The notes under the pieces were generated by a model. That model was given only the letters and a program-made list of their open reading frames with translations. It did not search any database and was not told the DNA's origin. The position numbers and the translations under genes are program-made. Below are positions 53,899 through 63,155 of a stretch of DNA of 64,000 bases, in pieces. This DNA is from Candidatus Leptofilum gracile (GTDB lineage: Bacteria; Chloroflexota; Anaerolineae; Promineifilales; Promineifilaceae). The DNA lies in NCBI GenBank assembly GCA_016713825.1, contig JADJOJ010000007.1:558001-622000 (forward strand), read 5' to 3'. Positions within the stretch are counted from its first letter, which is position 1. Every line of letters begins with the position of its first letter.

Positions 53899-55131
53899 AT
53901 GTACGAACGCGTACTCATCATTGATGATTCACAAGAGATTCGCGATTTTTTGTGCGAATATATTTTGCAGCCAAAAGGTTTTGAAGTATTGCAAGCCTCC
54001 AATGGTTTAATGGGTCTGGAGATGGCGATAGCTAAAGAGCCAGATCTGATGATTGTGGATCAACAAATGCCCCGTCTAACTGGCCTGGAAGTGTTGGAAA
54101 AGCTTCGGGAACGCGGCATTGAAATACCCGCAATTTTGGCAACGGCGCATGGTTCTGAGGAAACGGCCGTTGCGGCCTTCCGCCTCGGTATTCGCGATTA
54201 CGTCATAAAACCATTTGATGCCGATGAGATTAGCGAATCGGTAGACCGCGCTTTGCGCGAAAGCCGCTTGCAGCGCGAACGGGACCAGCTGGTGCAGCAG
54301 CTCATGGAAAGCAACTCGCAGCTCCAACGGCGCGCCCAGGAACTGAACGTGCTGTATGGCGTGGGTAAATCCGTCGCCTCATCGCTAGATTTGGAAGAGG
54401 TGCTGCACCGCGTGGTGGAAGCGGCCGTTTACGTTGTCGGCGCAGAAGAGGGCTCCCTCATGCTGCTAGATGAAGAACAGGGCGAACTGTACATCCGCGC
54501 TTCCAAAAACCTGGACTCCAAAGCCCAATCCATGCGCAAGCGCGTCAACGACAGTCTGGCTGGTAAAGTGCTGCAAACCAAACGAGCCATCGCCATCGGC
54601 AACGATTCGCAATGGAAACGTACGCACACCGCCCTCCTGGTGAAATCACTCATTTACGTACCGCTAATTCTGCAAAACAAGCCCATTGGGGTGCTCGGTG
54701 TTACCAATCGCCTCAAAGAAACCTCATTCGACAGCAACGATACGCGCGCCCTCTCCGCTTTGGGTGGCTATGCCACCATTGCCATCAACAACGCCAACAT
54801 CTACTCAGACATTGAGCAGCAGCGCGTGACGCTTTCTGTGGTGGTAGACCAGATTGATGACCCGGTGTTGGTGGTGGATAATGAAGATAAGCTGCTGCTG
54901 TTGAACAAAGCAGCCCGCGAACTGTTTGAACTGCCAGAGGCAAGAGTGGTGGGGCATCCCATCAACAAGCTGCTGAAAAATGAAGCAGCCATTGAATTTA
55001 TTATGCAGGATAGTCGCACAAACCTGCACACCACGGCCGAAATTGAAGGGGCAGACGGCCGTATCTACCAGGCACGCATGACCCTCATCGAAGGTGGTAG
55101 TCGCTCAATTTTGATGGTAGCTAAAGAGTAA
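53899..55131 (+). CDS. Response regulator with GAF and PAS domains
   Basis: 410-residue cytoplasmic signalling protein with no DNA-binding or enzymatic output. Receiver about 1-120 with phosphoacceptor Asp54 in MIVDQQMPRLTG and Lys in DYVIKPFDADE. A coiled-coil stretch (about 125-155, QRERDQLVQQLMESNSQLQR) leads to a GAF domain about 160-310 (LDLEEVLHRVVEAAVYVVGA, IYVPLILQNKPIGVLGV) and a PAS domain about 320-405 (LSVVVDQIDDPVLVVDNEDK). It may act as a phospho-relay or sensor partner of the cyclase at 49134, which has a similar N-terminal plan. AAGGAAAGGATG precedes ATG 53899. Confidence 0.9.
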   Translation: MYERVLIIDDSQEIRDFLCEYILQPKGFEVLQASNGLMGLEMAIAKEPDLMIVDQQMPRLTGLEVLEKLRERGIEIPAILATAHGSEETAVAAFRLGIRDYVIKPFDADEISESVDRALRESRLQRERDQLVQQLMESNSQLQRRAQELNVLYGVGKSVASSLDLEEVLHRVVEAAVYVVGAEEGSLMLLDEEQGELYIRASKNLDSKAQSMRKRVNDSLAGKVLQTKRAIAIGNDSQWKRTHTALLVKSLIYVPLILQNKPIGVLGVTNRLKETSFDSNDTRALSALGGYATIAINNANIYSDIEQQRVTLSVVVDQIDDPVLVVDNEDKLLLLNKAARELFELPEARVVGHPINKLLKNEAAIEFIMQDSRTNLHTTAEIEGADGRIYQARMTLIEGGSRSILMVAKE

Positions 55132-55137
55132 TTTGGC

Positions 55138-55362
55138 TTAAGACGCCTTCATCCCCAGCCAAAAATAATGGGGTAAAATCGCCGACTGGGGCTGCACGCT
55201 CACCTTCCCCACCAGCATTTCTTCGACAAGCATGGTTTTATTCACCAGGCAGAGTTCTGGCATACGGCCGTACTTCTCTGCATAATATTCCACCGCCCGA
55301 CTCACCTTCTCATCAAGACTCCGATTGCGATCGTCATCTAGCCACAACATGCCAACGTTCAT
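55138..55362 (-). CDS. Small conserved protein, 74 residues
   Basis: The sequence starts MNVGMLWLDDDRNRSLDEKV and has AVEYYAEKYGRMPELCLVN and a final HYFWLG motif. I recall similar small proteins in Chloroflexota genomes, but no function is assigned and I cannot check. No membrane segment or metal motif is visible. An AGGATG stretch overlaps the start, so the ribosome site is weak. It is convergent with the GAF response regulator, whose stop is 6 nt away. Confidence 0.6.
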   Translation of the reverse strand: MNVGMLWLDDDRNRSLDEKVSRAVEYYAEKYGRMPELCLVNKTMLVEEMLVGKVSVQPQSAILPHYFWLGMKAS

Positions 55363-55386
55363 CCTGTTTATCCTTCATAAATGTGG

Positions 55387-55438
55387 GTCGGATTGCCAAT
55401 CCGACGCAAGGTTTTCATCCGTGGGAGTGCCCCCACTC
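55387..55438. repeat. Two small hairpins in the gap after the mini-FtsK gene
   Basis: GTCGGATT-GCC-AATCCGAC (55387-55405) is a perfect 8-bp hairpin, followed by GAGTG-CCCC-CACTC (55425-55438), which touches the stop codon of the minus-strand ATPase gene. They may terminate that gene. Confidence 0.7.
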
Positions 55439-56681
55439 ATGAAGTCTCCTGAGTACTGTCCTCAAAAAGCTCTAACGCATCTTTGCCACGCACCGGATCA
55501 GCCTCATTGGCAGCAATATTGCCCGACAGCTCGTCCGCCCGCTCCCAATTAAATGCAGGGGAATCTGCCTCGCCCTCGCCTAACAGCAGCGGTTGAGCCA
55601 GCAATGGCTGGGGCCGGTTGCGGTGAATGGTTTCCAGCGTCAGGTGCAAATCATAATTGCCAATGAAGGCCGCCTGAAAATGCACCTGGCTGCCATCGGC
55701 CACGGCCAAAAAATCACCTTCACCCAACAAAGCGTGTGCCTCGGCCCCCACAACGGCCGTTGCCGCCAAAGATTCTGCCTCATCCCGCACCCGCCCCACC
55801 AGGCGCAGCGGCAAGTTTGCCCGCATCACGCTGCTCAACCAATCGGCCGTTGGTTGGCTGGTAGCCAATACCAGGTGAATGCCCGCTTCGGCCCCACGTT
55901 GCAGCAGTTCAGCCAAAGCCGCATGCATGTCGGCCCGGTTGGTGGCAAACAGCACCTCCACGTTGTCGATGAGCGTCACGATAGTCGGACGAATCGTTTC
56001 GTATTTCAGCCGGTGATACATCTCGTCTACCAACACTTGCAAAGTACGCAACGCTTCGTCGGCTTCAATAACCACCTGGCTGAGCAAGTGCGGCAGAAAC
56101 ATCAGAGGCGCCAGTTCGCGATTGGTTTGTGCCGGCCGGTCTGGATCGATCACCAGCAGTTGCAGCTTAGATTGCCGGTTAGTCATGGCCAGTGAAATGG
56201 CCAGCGTACGCAGCAACGCGGTCTTGCCTGCGCCGTCTGCCCCCACAAGCAAGGCGTGGGTGATGTCTGGGTCGGCAAAAGGAAGCAGCAGTGGGGCACC
56301 CTCTTCATCGATGCCCAAAACGGCCGTACTCTCTGGCAGCGCTGGCAGCAGCGGCAGTAAATCTAGCAAAGCCACGGGCGGTTCGTGCGGCCGAACGATG
56401 TCCAGCCGCCACTGCCCCCGCTCATCTTTCACCAGCGACACGTCCGCAACGCCCAGCACCGAGAGCAAATCTCGCTTTAGGCCCCGCAGCCGGTGCAAAC
56501 CAGATTCCAGGTGAGATTGCAGGTCAAACCGAATGGATTGGGTTTCTACCTGCCCACCGGCCACCCGGGTTGGCACCTGGTGAGTGGAAAACACGCGCTC
56601 AATTTGGCGCGATTGCAGCTCTAGCTGATGCCGCAGTCGCGCTTCTTTATTCATCTTTTGCCAGGATTCTTTTTCACTCAT
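55437..56681 (-). CDS. Small FtsK/SpoIIIE-like ATPase
   Basis: 414 residues from ATG 56681. The central P-loop is LLVGADGAGKTALLRTLAIS near residue 157; Walker B-like VTLIDNVEVLFATNRAD, a later HLVLATSQPTADWLSSVMRA and LPLRLVGRVRDEAESLAA match FtsK/SpoIIIE motor cores. No membrane segments and no gamma DNA-orienting domain are present, and the total is well short of the 700-900 residues of true FtsK. The Walker B acidic pair is Asp-Asn rather than Asp-Glu, which may reduce hydrolysis. The N-terminal 120 residues are charged and unassigned. It lies directly downstream of lexA on the same strand, but a terminator intervenes. Possible roles are DNA translocation or protein secretion (EccC-like). 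Confidence 0.75.
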   Translation of the reverse strand: MSEKESWQKMNKEARLRHQLELQSRQIERVFSTHQVPTRVAGGQVETQSIRFDLQSHLESGLHRLRGLKRDLLSVLGVADVSLVKDERGQWRLDIVRPHEPPVALLDLLPLLPALPESTAVLGIDEEGAPLLLPFADPDITHALLVGADGAGKTALLRTLAISLAMTNRQSKLQLLVIDPDRPAQTNRELAPLMFLPHLLSQVVIEADEALRTLQVLVDEMYHRLKYETIRPTIVTLIDNVEVLFATNRADMHAALAELLQRGAEAGIHLVLATSQPTADWLSSVMRANLPLRLVGRVRDEAESLAATAVVGAEAHALLGEGDFLAVADGSQVHFQAAFIGNYDLHLTLETIHRNRPQPLLAQPLLLGEGEADSPAFNWERADELSGNIAANEADPVRGKDALELFEDSTQETS

Positions 56682-56730
56682 GATGCGTTCCAGTACGCCC
56701 AAATTAAGCACACATGTTCTATTTATGGAT

Positions 56731-56763
56731 AAAAAAAATGGACGGCGCGTAACGGCCGTCCAT
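56731..56763 (-). terminator. lexA terminator
   Basis: On the minus strand ATGGACGGC pairs with GCCGTCCAT around an 8-nt loop, then eight T residues. One arm belongs to an octamer copy. It separates lexA from the ATPase gene. Confidence 0.85.
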
Positions 56764-56781
56764 ACAACTTTAAACTGTTTG

Positions 56782-57486
56782 CTACCGTGCAGTTTGCCGC
56801 AGCACCATCATCACTTTGCCCTGCACCTGAACATCTTTGCGGTCTACGTAAATCGGGTCCATTGTCGGGTTGGCTGGTTGCAAGCGCACTTTGTTGCCTT
56901 CTTGATAATAATATTTTAGCGTGGTTGTGTCATCGCGCAGCCAAACAGCCACCATCTCCCCGTTACGGGCATCACTGTCGTGGCGCATAATCACGATGTC
57001 ACCATCATTGACCATCGCATCGATCATGGAATCCCCATTGACCCGCAAAGCGTAGAGATTGTCATGGCGGCCAGAAATCATGCTGCTGCTCACTTCTATG
57101 GCATCTTCTTCATCATAGACAGAAAAATCACCATTGCCTACTTCGATTGGCAAACCAGCTACGATATTACCCAGCAGCGGCACCCGAAACATGTTGGAAA
57201 CGGCCGTACTCACCTTCTCCACAACCTGGCTAACCGTCTCCACAACCTGCTCCGTCACCTCAGTGGCCATATCGGTTAAACGCAACCCACGCGATACGTC
57301 CGCGTCCCGCTCAAGCAGACCGCGCTCTTTCAATTTGGTCAGGTTGTAATTTACAACAGAGGTGGAACTGATGTTTACGGCACTACCAATTTCGCGGATG
57401 GTAGGCGGTCGCCCAAAGTCGTCAACATATTCCTGAATGTAAGCCAAAATATTTTTTTGACGTTCTGATAAACCTTTTTTACCCAT
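56782..57486 (-). CDS. lexA: LexA SOS repressor
   Basis: 234-residue transcriptional repressor of the DNA-damage response. An N-terminal winged helix-turn-helix (LSERQKNILAYIQEYVDDFG, PPTIREIGSAVNISSTSVVN) is joined by a long heptad-like linker (TEQVVETVSQVVEKVSTAVS) to the S24 peptidase domain. Self-cleavage site Ala110-Gly111 (NIVAGLP), nucleophile Ser153 (NGDSMIDAMV) and Lys191 (TTTLKYYY) are all present with normal spacing. The linker is longer than in E. coli LexA. GAGGAG precedes ATG 57486. A LexA box lies 124 bp upstream, between lexA and the divergent GGT gene. Confidence 0.95.
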   Translation of the reverse strand: MGKKGLSERQKNILAYIQEYVDDFGRPPTIREIGSAVNISSTSVVNYNLTKLKERGLLERDADVSRGLRLTDMATEVTEQVVETVSQVVEKVSTAVSNMFRVPLLGNIVAGLPIEVGNGDFSVYDEEDAIEVSSSMISGRHDNLYALRVNGDSMIDAMVNDGDIVIMRHDSDARNGEMVAVWLRDDTTTLKYYYQEGNKVRLQPANPTMDPIYVDRKDVQVQGKVMMVLRQTAR

Positions 57487-57609
57487 TGCGCCTACTCCTC
57501 TACGGCTGCCGCGATATCATCCTATCTGCTAAACTAGAGAAATCTAGGTTAAATACACCGATTTGCACACATTATGACAATCGCTCATTTGTTCTGGGTG
57601 CAGTATACA

Positions 57610-57623
57610 CGAACACCTGTTCG
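57610..57623. promoter_or_regulatory. LexA (SOS) box
   Basis: CGAACACCTGTTCG matches the Gram-positive-type LexA consensus CGAAC-N4-GTTCG exactly, with GAAC and GTTC half-sites. It sits in the divergent gap, 124 bp from the lexA start and 55 bp from the gamma-glutamyltransferase start. Autoregulation of lexA is the expected role; control of the divergent gene is possible. Confidence 0.85.
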
Positions 57624-57677
57624 GTGTCAAGGCAAATTTACTCTGCCCCATCTGGTACAAAATTTTAAGGAAAGCAC

Positions 57678-59284
57678 ATGAATTTTGAACAGTTTCAATA
57701 CCCCAGCAGACGATCCAACATTATTGCTCGCAACGGGCTGGTGGCCACCAGCCAACCTCTGGCGGCGATGGCTGGCCTGGATGTGCTAAAAGCGGGCGGC
57801 AACGCTGTAGATGCCGCCATCGCCACGGTAGCCACCTTGTGCGTAGTAGAGCCGTGCTCTACCGGCATTGGCGGTGATGCATTTGCTCTCATCTGGCAGG
57901 CAGATGAGCAAAAGCTGTACGGTCTCAACGCCAGCGGCCCTGCCCCGATGGGCTTAACGGCCGAATTCGTCCGCAATCAAGGACATGAGCAATTCCCCCC
58001 CATCGGCGGGCTGGCCGTGACGGTGCCGGGCAGCCTGCGTGGCTGGCAGTTGGCGCTGGAACGATTTGGCAGCCTGGGGCTGGATACGCTGTTGAACCGC
58101 CCCATCGCCTATGCGCGAGATGGCTACCCTGTGAGCCAACGCATTGCCCGTTCCTGGCAGCTTTCTATGGAAAAGATGAGCCGATTGCCAGATTCCAGGC
58201 GCGTATGGTTGCCCAACGGCCGTTCCCCCCGCGCCGCCGAACTGTTTCAAAACCCCGAATTTGCCCACACCCTGCAAACCATCGCCGAAAACGGGGTAGA
58301 GGCGTTTTACCAGGGCGACATCGCCCGCCAGATTGCCCAGGCGGTACAGGCGGATGGCGGTTTTCTCACAGAAGATGATTTGGCCAACTACCGCGCCGAA
58401 TGGGTAGAGCCAATCAGCGTTGCCTACAAGGATGGCACCGTCTTCCACGAAATTCCGCCCAACGGCCAGGGCTTAACCGCGCTGCTGGCGCTAAACATCG
58501 CCAAGCAGTTCGATTTGCCCGCGCTGGGCTATGGCACGGCCGATTATTACCACACGCTCATCGAGGCGATGAAGCTGGCCTTTGCCGACGCCCATGCCTA
58601 CATTGCCGATCCGCGCCAGGCAGCGGTGCCCATCGCCGCCCTGCTGAGCGACAGCTACACGCGCAGCCGCCTGGCGCTCATCCAGCCAGATTGCGCCTTG
58701 CCGCCCACACCCGGCACGCCGCAAACCCACGGCGACACGGTTTACCTGACGGTGGCAGACGGCCACGGCAACATGGTGAGCTGGATTCAAAGTTTGTACA
58801 TGGGCTTTGGCAGCGGCATCACGGCGGGCAGCACGGGGTGCAGCTGCAAAATCGGGGGGCCAACTTTAGTTTGGAACCGGGCCATCCCAATGAGGCTGCG
58901 CCGGGTAAACGGCCGTATCACACCATCATCCCCGGCTTTATCACCAAAAATGGGCAGGCGTGGAGCAGTTTTGGGGTGATGGGCGGCTTTATGCAGCCGC
59001 AGGGCCATTTGCAAGTGGGCATCAATCTGATCGATTTTGGTATGGATCCGCAGACGGCGCTGGATGCGCCCCGCTTCAACTGGCTGAAGGATAAGCAGGT
59101 GGCGTTGGAAACGGCCGTGCCCGATGACATCCGCCACGCCCTGGCTCGGCGCGGCCACACCCTGTGGCCCAAGGGGCAGCCCCTGCATTACGGCGGTGGG
59201 CAGGTGATTGTGCGCGACCCGGCCAGCGGGGTGCTTATCGGCGGCAGCGAACCGAGGAATGATGGAACGGCCGTAGGCTGGTAA
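57678..59284 (+). CDS. ggt: Gamma-glutamyltransferase, frameshifted
   Basis: Ntn-hydrolase that cleaves and transfers gamma-glutamyl groups, about 535 residues if corrected. N-terminal VATSQPLAAMAGLDVLKAGG, GNAVDAAIATVATLCVVEP and GIGGDAFALI are typical, and the autoprocessing Thr is in HGDTVYLTVADGHGNMVS. The frame breaks at a G run (58835-58838): one added G restores GVQLQNRGANFSLEPG and the family C-terminus. Both halves are intact and highly family-like, so a sequencing error is more likely than decay. No signal peptide is visible, so the protein may be cytoplasmic, unlike E. coli Ggt. AAGGAAAG precedes ATG 57678. Confidence 0.88.
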
Positions 59285-59307
59285 CGTGCCCGATTTCACA
59301 ATCCGGC

Positions 59308-59335
59308 TTGCAAACCTGCCATCTCGCACTATAAT
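59308..59335 (+). promoter_or_regulatory. tRNA-Ser promoter
   Basis: TTGCAA (59308-59313) and perfect TATAAT (59330-59335) are 16 bp apart, placing a start about 7 nt before the tRNA. Confidence 0.7.
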
Positions 59336-59348
59336 TCCGGTTCGATTT

Positions 59349-59436
59349 GGAGAGGTCGCATAGAGGCTTAGTGCGCACGCTTGGAAAGCGTGTATACCGA
59401 AAGGTATCGCGGGTTCGAATCCCGCCCTCTCCGCCA
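59349..59436 (+). tRNA. tRNA-Ser (anticodon GGA)
   Basis: Acceptor arms GGAGAGG (59349-59355) and CCTCTCC (59426-59432) pair, followed by G and an encoded CCA. The anticodon arm is ACGCT-TGGAAA-AGCGT with anticodon GGA, decoding UCC and UCU. The long variable arm TATACC-GAAA-GGTAT is typical of serine tRNA, and the T arm GCGGG-TTCGAAT-CCCGC is intact. Confidence 0.96.
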
Positions 59437-59440
59437 CAAG

Positions 59441-59469
59441 AAGCGCAGCAACAAGCTGCGCTTTTTTTT
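59441..59469 (+). terminator. tRNA-Ser terminator
   Basis: AAGCGCAGC and GCTGCGCTT form a perfect 9-bp stem around AACAA, then a run of T residues. The rest of the gap to 59668 shows no gene. Confidence 0.92.
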
Positions 59470-59668
59470 ACCTTTGCCCAAACCTATCACGGCTCAAGAT
59501 ATGGTACACTGGTACTATTCAAAGAAACGTGCTTTGCCATAGCCTATGCCAACCATTACAATAGGCTCACCGAGTAGTGCAAAATCAAACCGTCCTGTCC
59601 TTGCAAACGCTGGTGAGTTTTGCCCGATTGGTGCCAAGGACGAGGCTGCCAAGCAGTAGCTCGCATAC

Positions 59669-61932
59669 ATGAACGCATACCAAGCTAACCTTTATCTCCC
59701 ACTCATCGCCGCCGGTTTTTACCTGGTGCTGCTCATCTTGCCCCAAATCCGCCGTCGTCCAGATAAAAGCCAGACTACCTGGCTGGTTATCTTGCTGATT
59801 GTGTCGATTGGTTGGGAATTTGCCCTTTATTTTGCCAGCAGCGTCCCCATTCCCAACTTCCCCAACATTGTCTTGCTGCTGGCTGTTTGTGCCCTGGCGG
59901 CAACCACCAGCGCCTTTTTGGATTGGCGACCGGCCAAAAAGTATCTATTTTGGGGTGGGGCAGCGCTTGTAACCGGCCGTTCTGCTCAACCTATTCGCCC
60001 CAAATCACCATTTCTTTTTGCCAGACGGCCGTATCGTCATGCCCACCAACGGTACCATCGCCGTTTACCTGGCCTGGGGTGGCCTGGCCGCTGGCCTGCT
60101 GCGCAAAACATGGCGCGAATACCGCAAAACCAGCTTCCCCTGGCATGCCAATCGCCTGCTTTACTGGTTCACCATCCTCAGCACCATCTTTTTAGGGGAA
60201 TTTATCCAATTCTTCGACCAGCTAGGCTTCATTTTGATTGGGCAAATTTTGCGCCTGTTGGGCATGGTGGGGTTGGCGTACGGCGTTGCCTCCTTCCGCA
60301 TTTTCGACGTGCGCGCCCGCGCCCAACGCGCCATCGCTTTTGTCATCATCAACACCCTATCGGCCCTGCCACTTATCCTTTCCGTCATTATCGTTTTTCA
60401 ATTTGGCTCCGCCATTAATCGGGGCAGCGACCTGTTCACCTCAATCCTCATCGCCCTCATCATCACCCTGGGCTTTTTCCTGTATCAGCCGTTTCGTCGG
60501 CTCATCAGCAACCTGGTTTTTCGCTACCTGCGCGGCGAGGGGTAAATGCCGGGCAGGTCGTGCGCCATTACAGCCAGGCTATCTCTCGCACCCTGGACGT
60601 GCAGCAAATCTCGCTGCTCATCGTGGGCACGCTCAGTGAACTGCTAGAAACAAACCGGGGCACGTTGATGCTGGTAACCGGGCTAGAAAATGGCGGCTAC
60701 GAAGTAGAACCGATTCCAGCCATTGGCATTGTGCCCCGCCATCCCATCCGCTTTAACCATGATGATTTGTTCATCAACGCCCTGGTGAACCAACATCTGC
60801 CGCTGCTGCAATATGAGCTGGATTTCAACCCGGCGTTTAAGGATTTGAGCGACCAGGAACGCAGCTGGCTCAATGAAATGACGATGGAAGTGTATGTGCC
60901 CGTCAGCAGCGGCACAGAAATTGTGGGGCTCATTGGGGTGGGTCCTAAAAGTTCGGCCGTGCCTTACCAGCCATCTGAACTGGAGCTGATGCAAACTCTG
61001 GCCGACCAGACGGTGGTAGCCCTGCAAAACGCTCGTCTCTTTAGCGAAATCAACGACCAAAACGAGCACATTCGTTACCTGAACATTGATCTGGTAGAGC
61101 AAAACGAAAAGCTAGAAATCATGGACCGGGTGAAGTCAGACTTCATCACCATCGCTTCTCACGAGCTGCGCACGCCGCTGACGCAGGTGAAAGGGTACGC
61201 CGACATTTTATCGGCCATGAACGAGGAAAATGCCCTGACACGCGAGCAAACCCGCGAAATTGTGGGGCATATCAACCGGGCTACTTTACAGTTAGAGCGG
61301 CTCATCACCGCCATGTTAGACGCCAGCCAGCTGGATGTAGATGGCATGCAGCTGACGTTTGTGAAGACCCAGCTTGAAACGGTGCTGCGCCTGGCCGTCG
61401 AGCCGCTGATCCAGGCGATGCGGGAACGGCGCATTCGGCTAGAACTAGCGGGCGTGGATGAGCTGCCCCCATTTATGCCGATTTTAAGCGGTTGGTACAG
61501 GCGTTTACCAATTTATTGGGCAATGCGGTGAAATATACGCCAGACAGCGGCCGAATTTCTGTGCGCGCCGCCATTGTGCCCGGCCAAACCTTTGAGGAAG
61601 AGTTTTTGGAGATTGTGATCCAAGACACGGGCATTGGGATTGACCCCAAATTTCATTCCCTGATTTTTGAAAAGTTTTTCCGCATTGGTGATCCGCAGCT
61701 GCATTCCACGGGCAGTACTAAGTTCAAAGGGGCGGGGCCTGGGCTGGGCCTACCCATTGCCAAGGGTGTGATTGAAGCACACGGCGGCCGTATTTGGGTG
61801 GAATCTGAAGGCGAGGATGAGGCACGGCTGCCGGGCAGCAGTTTTAACATTGTGCTGCCGGTACGGCCGCCTGGTTCTGAGGATATTGTGGATGGGGAAA
61901 CGGCCGTTCGCCCAGCATACCTCATCGGTTAA
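59669..61932 (+). CDS. Membrane sensor histidine kinase, three frameshifts
   Basis: About 755 residues if corrected. The N-terminal part has seven or so membrane segments (LPLIAAGFYLVLLILP to FLYQPFRRLISNLVFRY), then a GAF domain (ISLLIVGTLSELLETNRGTL, EIVGLIGVGPKSSAVPY), a His-kinase A segment with the phospho-acceptor in FITIASHELRTPLTQVKGY, and a HATPase domain (QAFTNLLGNAVKYTPDSGRI, GPGLGLPIAKGVIEAHGGRI). The frame breaks at three places: near 59972-59975 (extra C in what would be AACGGCCGTT), at the G run 60539-60542 and at the C run 61466-61470. Each is fixed by one base in a homopolymer, so the gene is probably intact in the organism. A cognate regulator is not adjacent. Confidence 0.85.
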
Positions 61933-61938
61933 AAAAAG

Positions 61939-61990
61939 AGATGGGAGACTGGAAATTGGAGATTAAAATCTCCACGCCCCAGTCTCCTCT
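61939..61990. repeat. Intergenic hairpin repeat, word GGAGATTGG
   Basis: AGATGGGAGACTGGAAATTG then GAGATTAAAATCTC, and CCCCAGTCTCCTCT on the right form the hairpin. Same word family as 18159-18199 and 39432-39484. Confidence 0.7.
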
Positions 61991-62008
61991 TTATTTGAGG
62001 AGGCTGCT

Positions 62009-63045
62009 ATGCCAACTGAATCCCGCAAAAATGCGCTCATCCTTTCCGGCGGTGGCGGGCGCGGCGCTTACCATGTGGGCGTTATGCGCTTTTGGAGGAG
62101 CACGAATGGTTCCCCAACATCGTCGCTGGCACCTCCATTGGCGCGGTCAATGGGGCAGCCATCGCTTCTGGGCACAACTCCCGCTCGCTGTGGGCACTCT
62201 GGCAGCGGCTCACCACCGATGATGTGCAAAAGACCCATTGGAATTTACTGGAAGGCAATTACCTGTTAGACACATCCCCCTTGCGCAGCACGCTGCAAGA
62301 GCAGGGCTGGGTAAATTTTGAGCGCATTAATTCGGCAGAAGCGGCCGTTCACCTGCGCGTCACCGCCACCGAAATCAACAGCGGCCAGCTTCATGTCTTT
62401 GGCAACAGCGACGACGTTTACCCCAGCAAACTGCGCCGCGAAAAGATTGAGCTCAACCACATCATCGCCAGCTGCTCTATTCCCATCGTCTACCCCGCCA
62501 CCCAACTCAACGATACGCTCTACTGGGATGGGGCCACCGTGGCCAACACCCCGCTTGGCCCGGCCATCGACGCGGGTGCAGAAGAAATTGTGGTGGTCAT
62601 CATGACCCCCTGGGAAGACGATGATGAAAACACCCCGGTGCTGCCCACGCCCAAAAACATCCTCACTGCCGCCAGCACCATGCTAGAATGGGCCTTGCTC
62701 GCCTCCTTCCAATCCGACCTGAAGATGTTTCGCCGCATCAATGAACTGGTGCGGCTACAGGTGGAAAATGCTCGCCTGCAAGCCACCAACCGGCTGCTCA
62801 TGAGCCAACTGCGTGGCGAAGAACTGAATCTGGAAGATAAGGATGGCAACGGCATCCCCGACATTTTTGAAGATAAGTTTCATGCGCTGCCCGACCCCAT
62901 CATTGTGGCCCCGCAAAAAGCGATCCCGGTAGATCGCATCATCCGCTACACCCGCGAAGGGCACGATGAGCTGTTCCAGATGGGGTACGAGGATGCCAAG
63001 CGGGCCTGGAAGGCGGCGGGAAAAGTGGTAGAAGGCGAGGGGTAA
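62009..63045 (+). CDS. Patatin-like phospholipase, frameshifted
   Basis: About 345 residues if corrected. The oxyanion loop is LSGGGGRGAYHVGV, the nucleophile Ser is in VAGTSIGAVNGA (GxSxG) and the Asp in YWDGATVANTPLG; together they form the Ser-Asp dyad of patatins. It probably hydrolyses acyl esters of lipids. The frame breaks at the T run 62090-62093; one added T gives MRFLEEHEWFPN, exactly as in the tandem paralogue at 63156. GAGGAGG precedes ATG 62009. The C-terminal 90 residues carry a charged region (LEDKDGNGIPDIFEDKF) that looks calcium-binding-like. Confidence 0.88.
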
Positions 63046-63046
63046 T

Positions 63047-63130
63047 TTGGAGATTGGAGATTGGAGATTAGGGCAACAACTCTCTTTCTCTCTGTGTAAC
63101 TCTGTGATTCCTCTGTGTAACTCTGTGTTC
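63047..63130. repeat. Intergenic repeats GGAGATTGG and CTCTGTGTAA
   Basis: TTTGGAGATTGGAGATTGGA is followed by four copies of a CTCTGTGTAA-like decamer. Two repeat words used elsewhere as hairpin arms are joined here, but the complementary arms are missing. Confidence 0.65.
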
Positions 63131-63155
63131 CGCTTTTTTTCTTAAGGAGTACGAT

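Noticed and set aside
59347..59577. 76-codon plus-strand ORF
   Set aside because: It lies over the tRNA-Ser gene and its terminator and has no protein family features.
57678..63045. Pseudogene cluster (GGT, histidine kinase, patatin)
   Set aside because: All breaks are single-base homopolymer changes with intact family sequence on both sides, which fits sequencing error better than decay.
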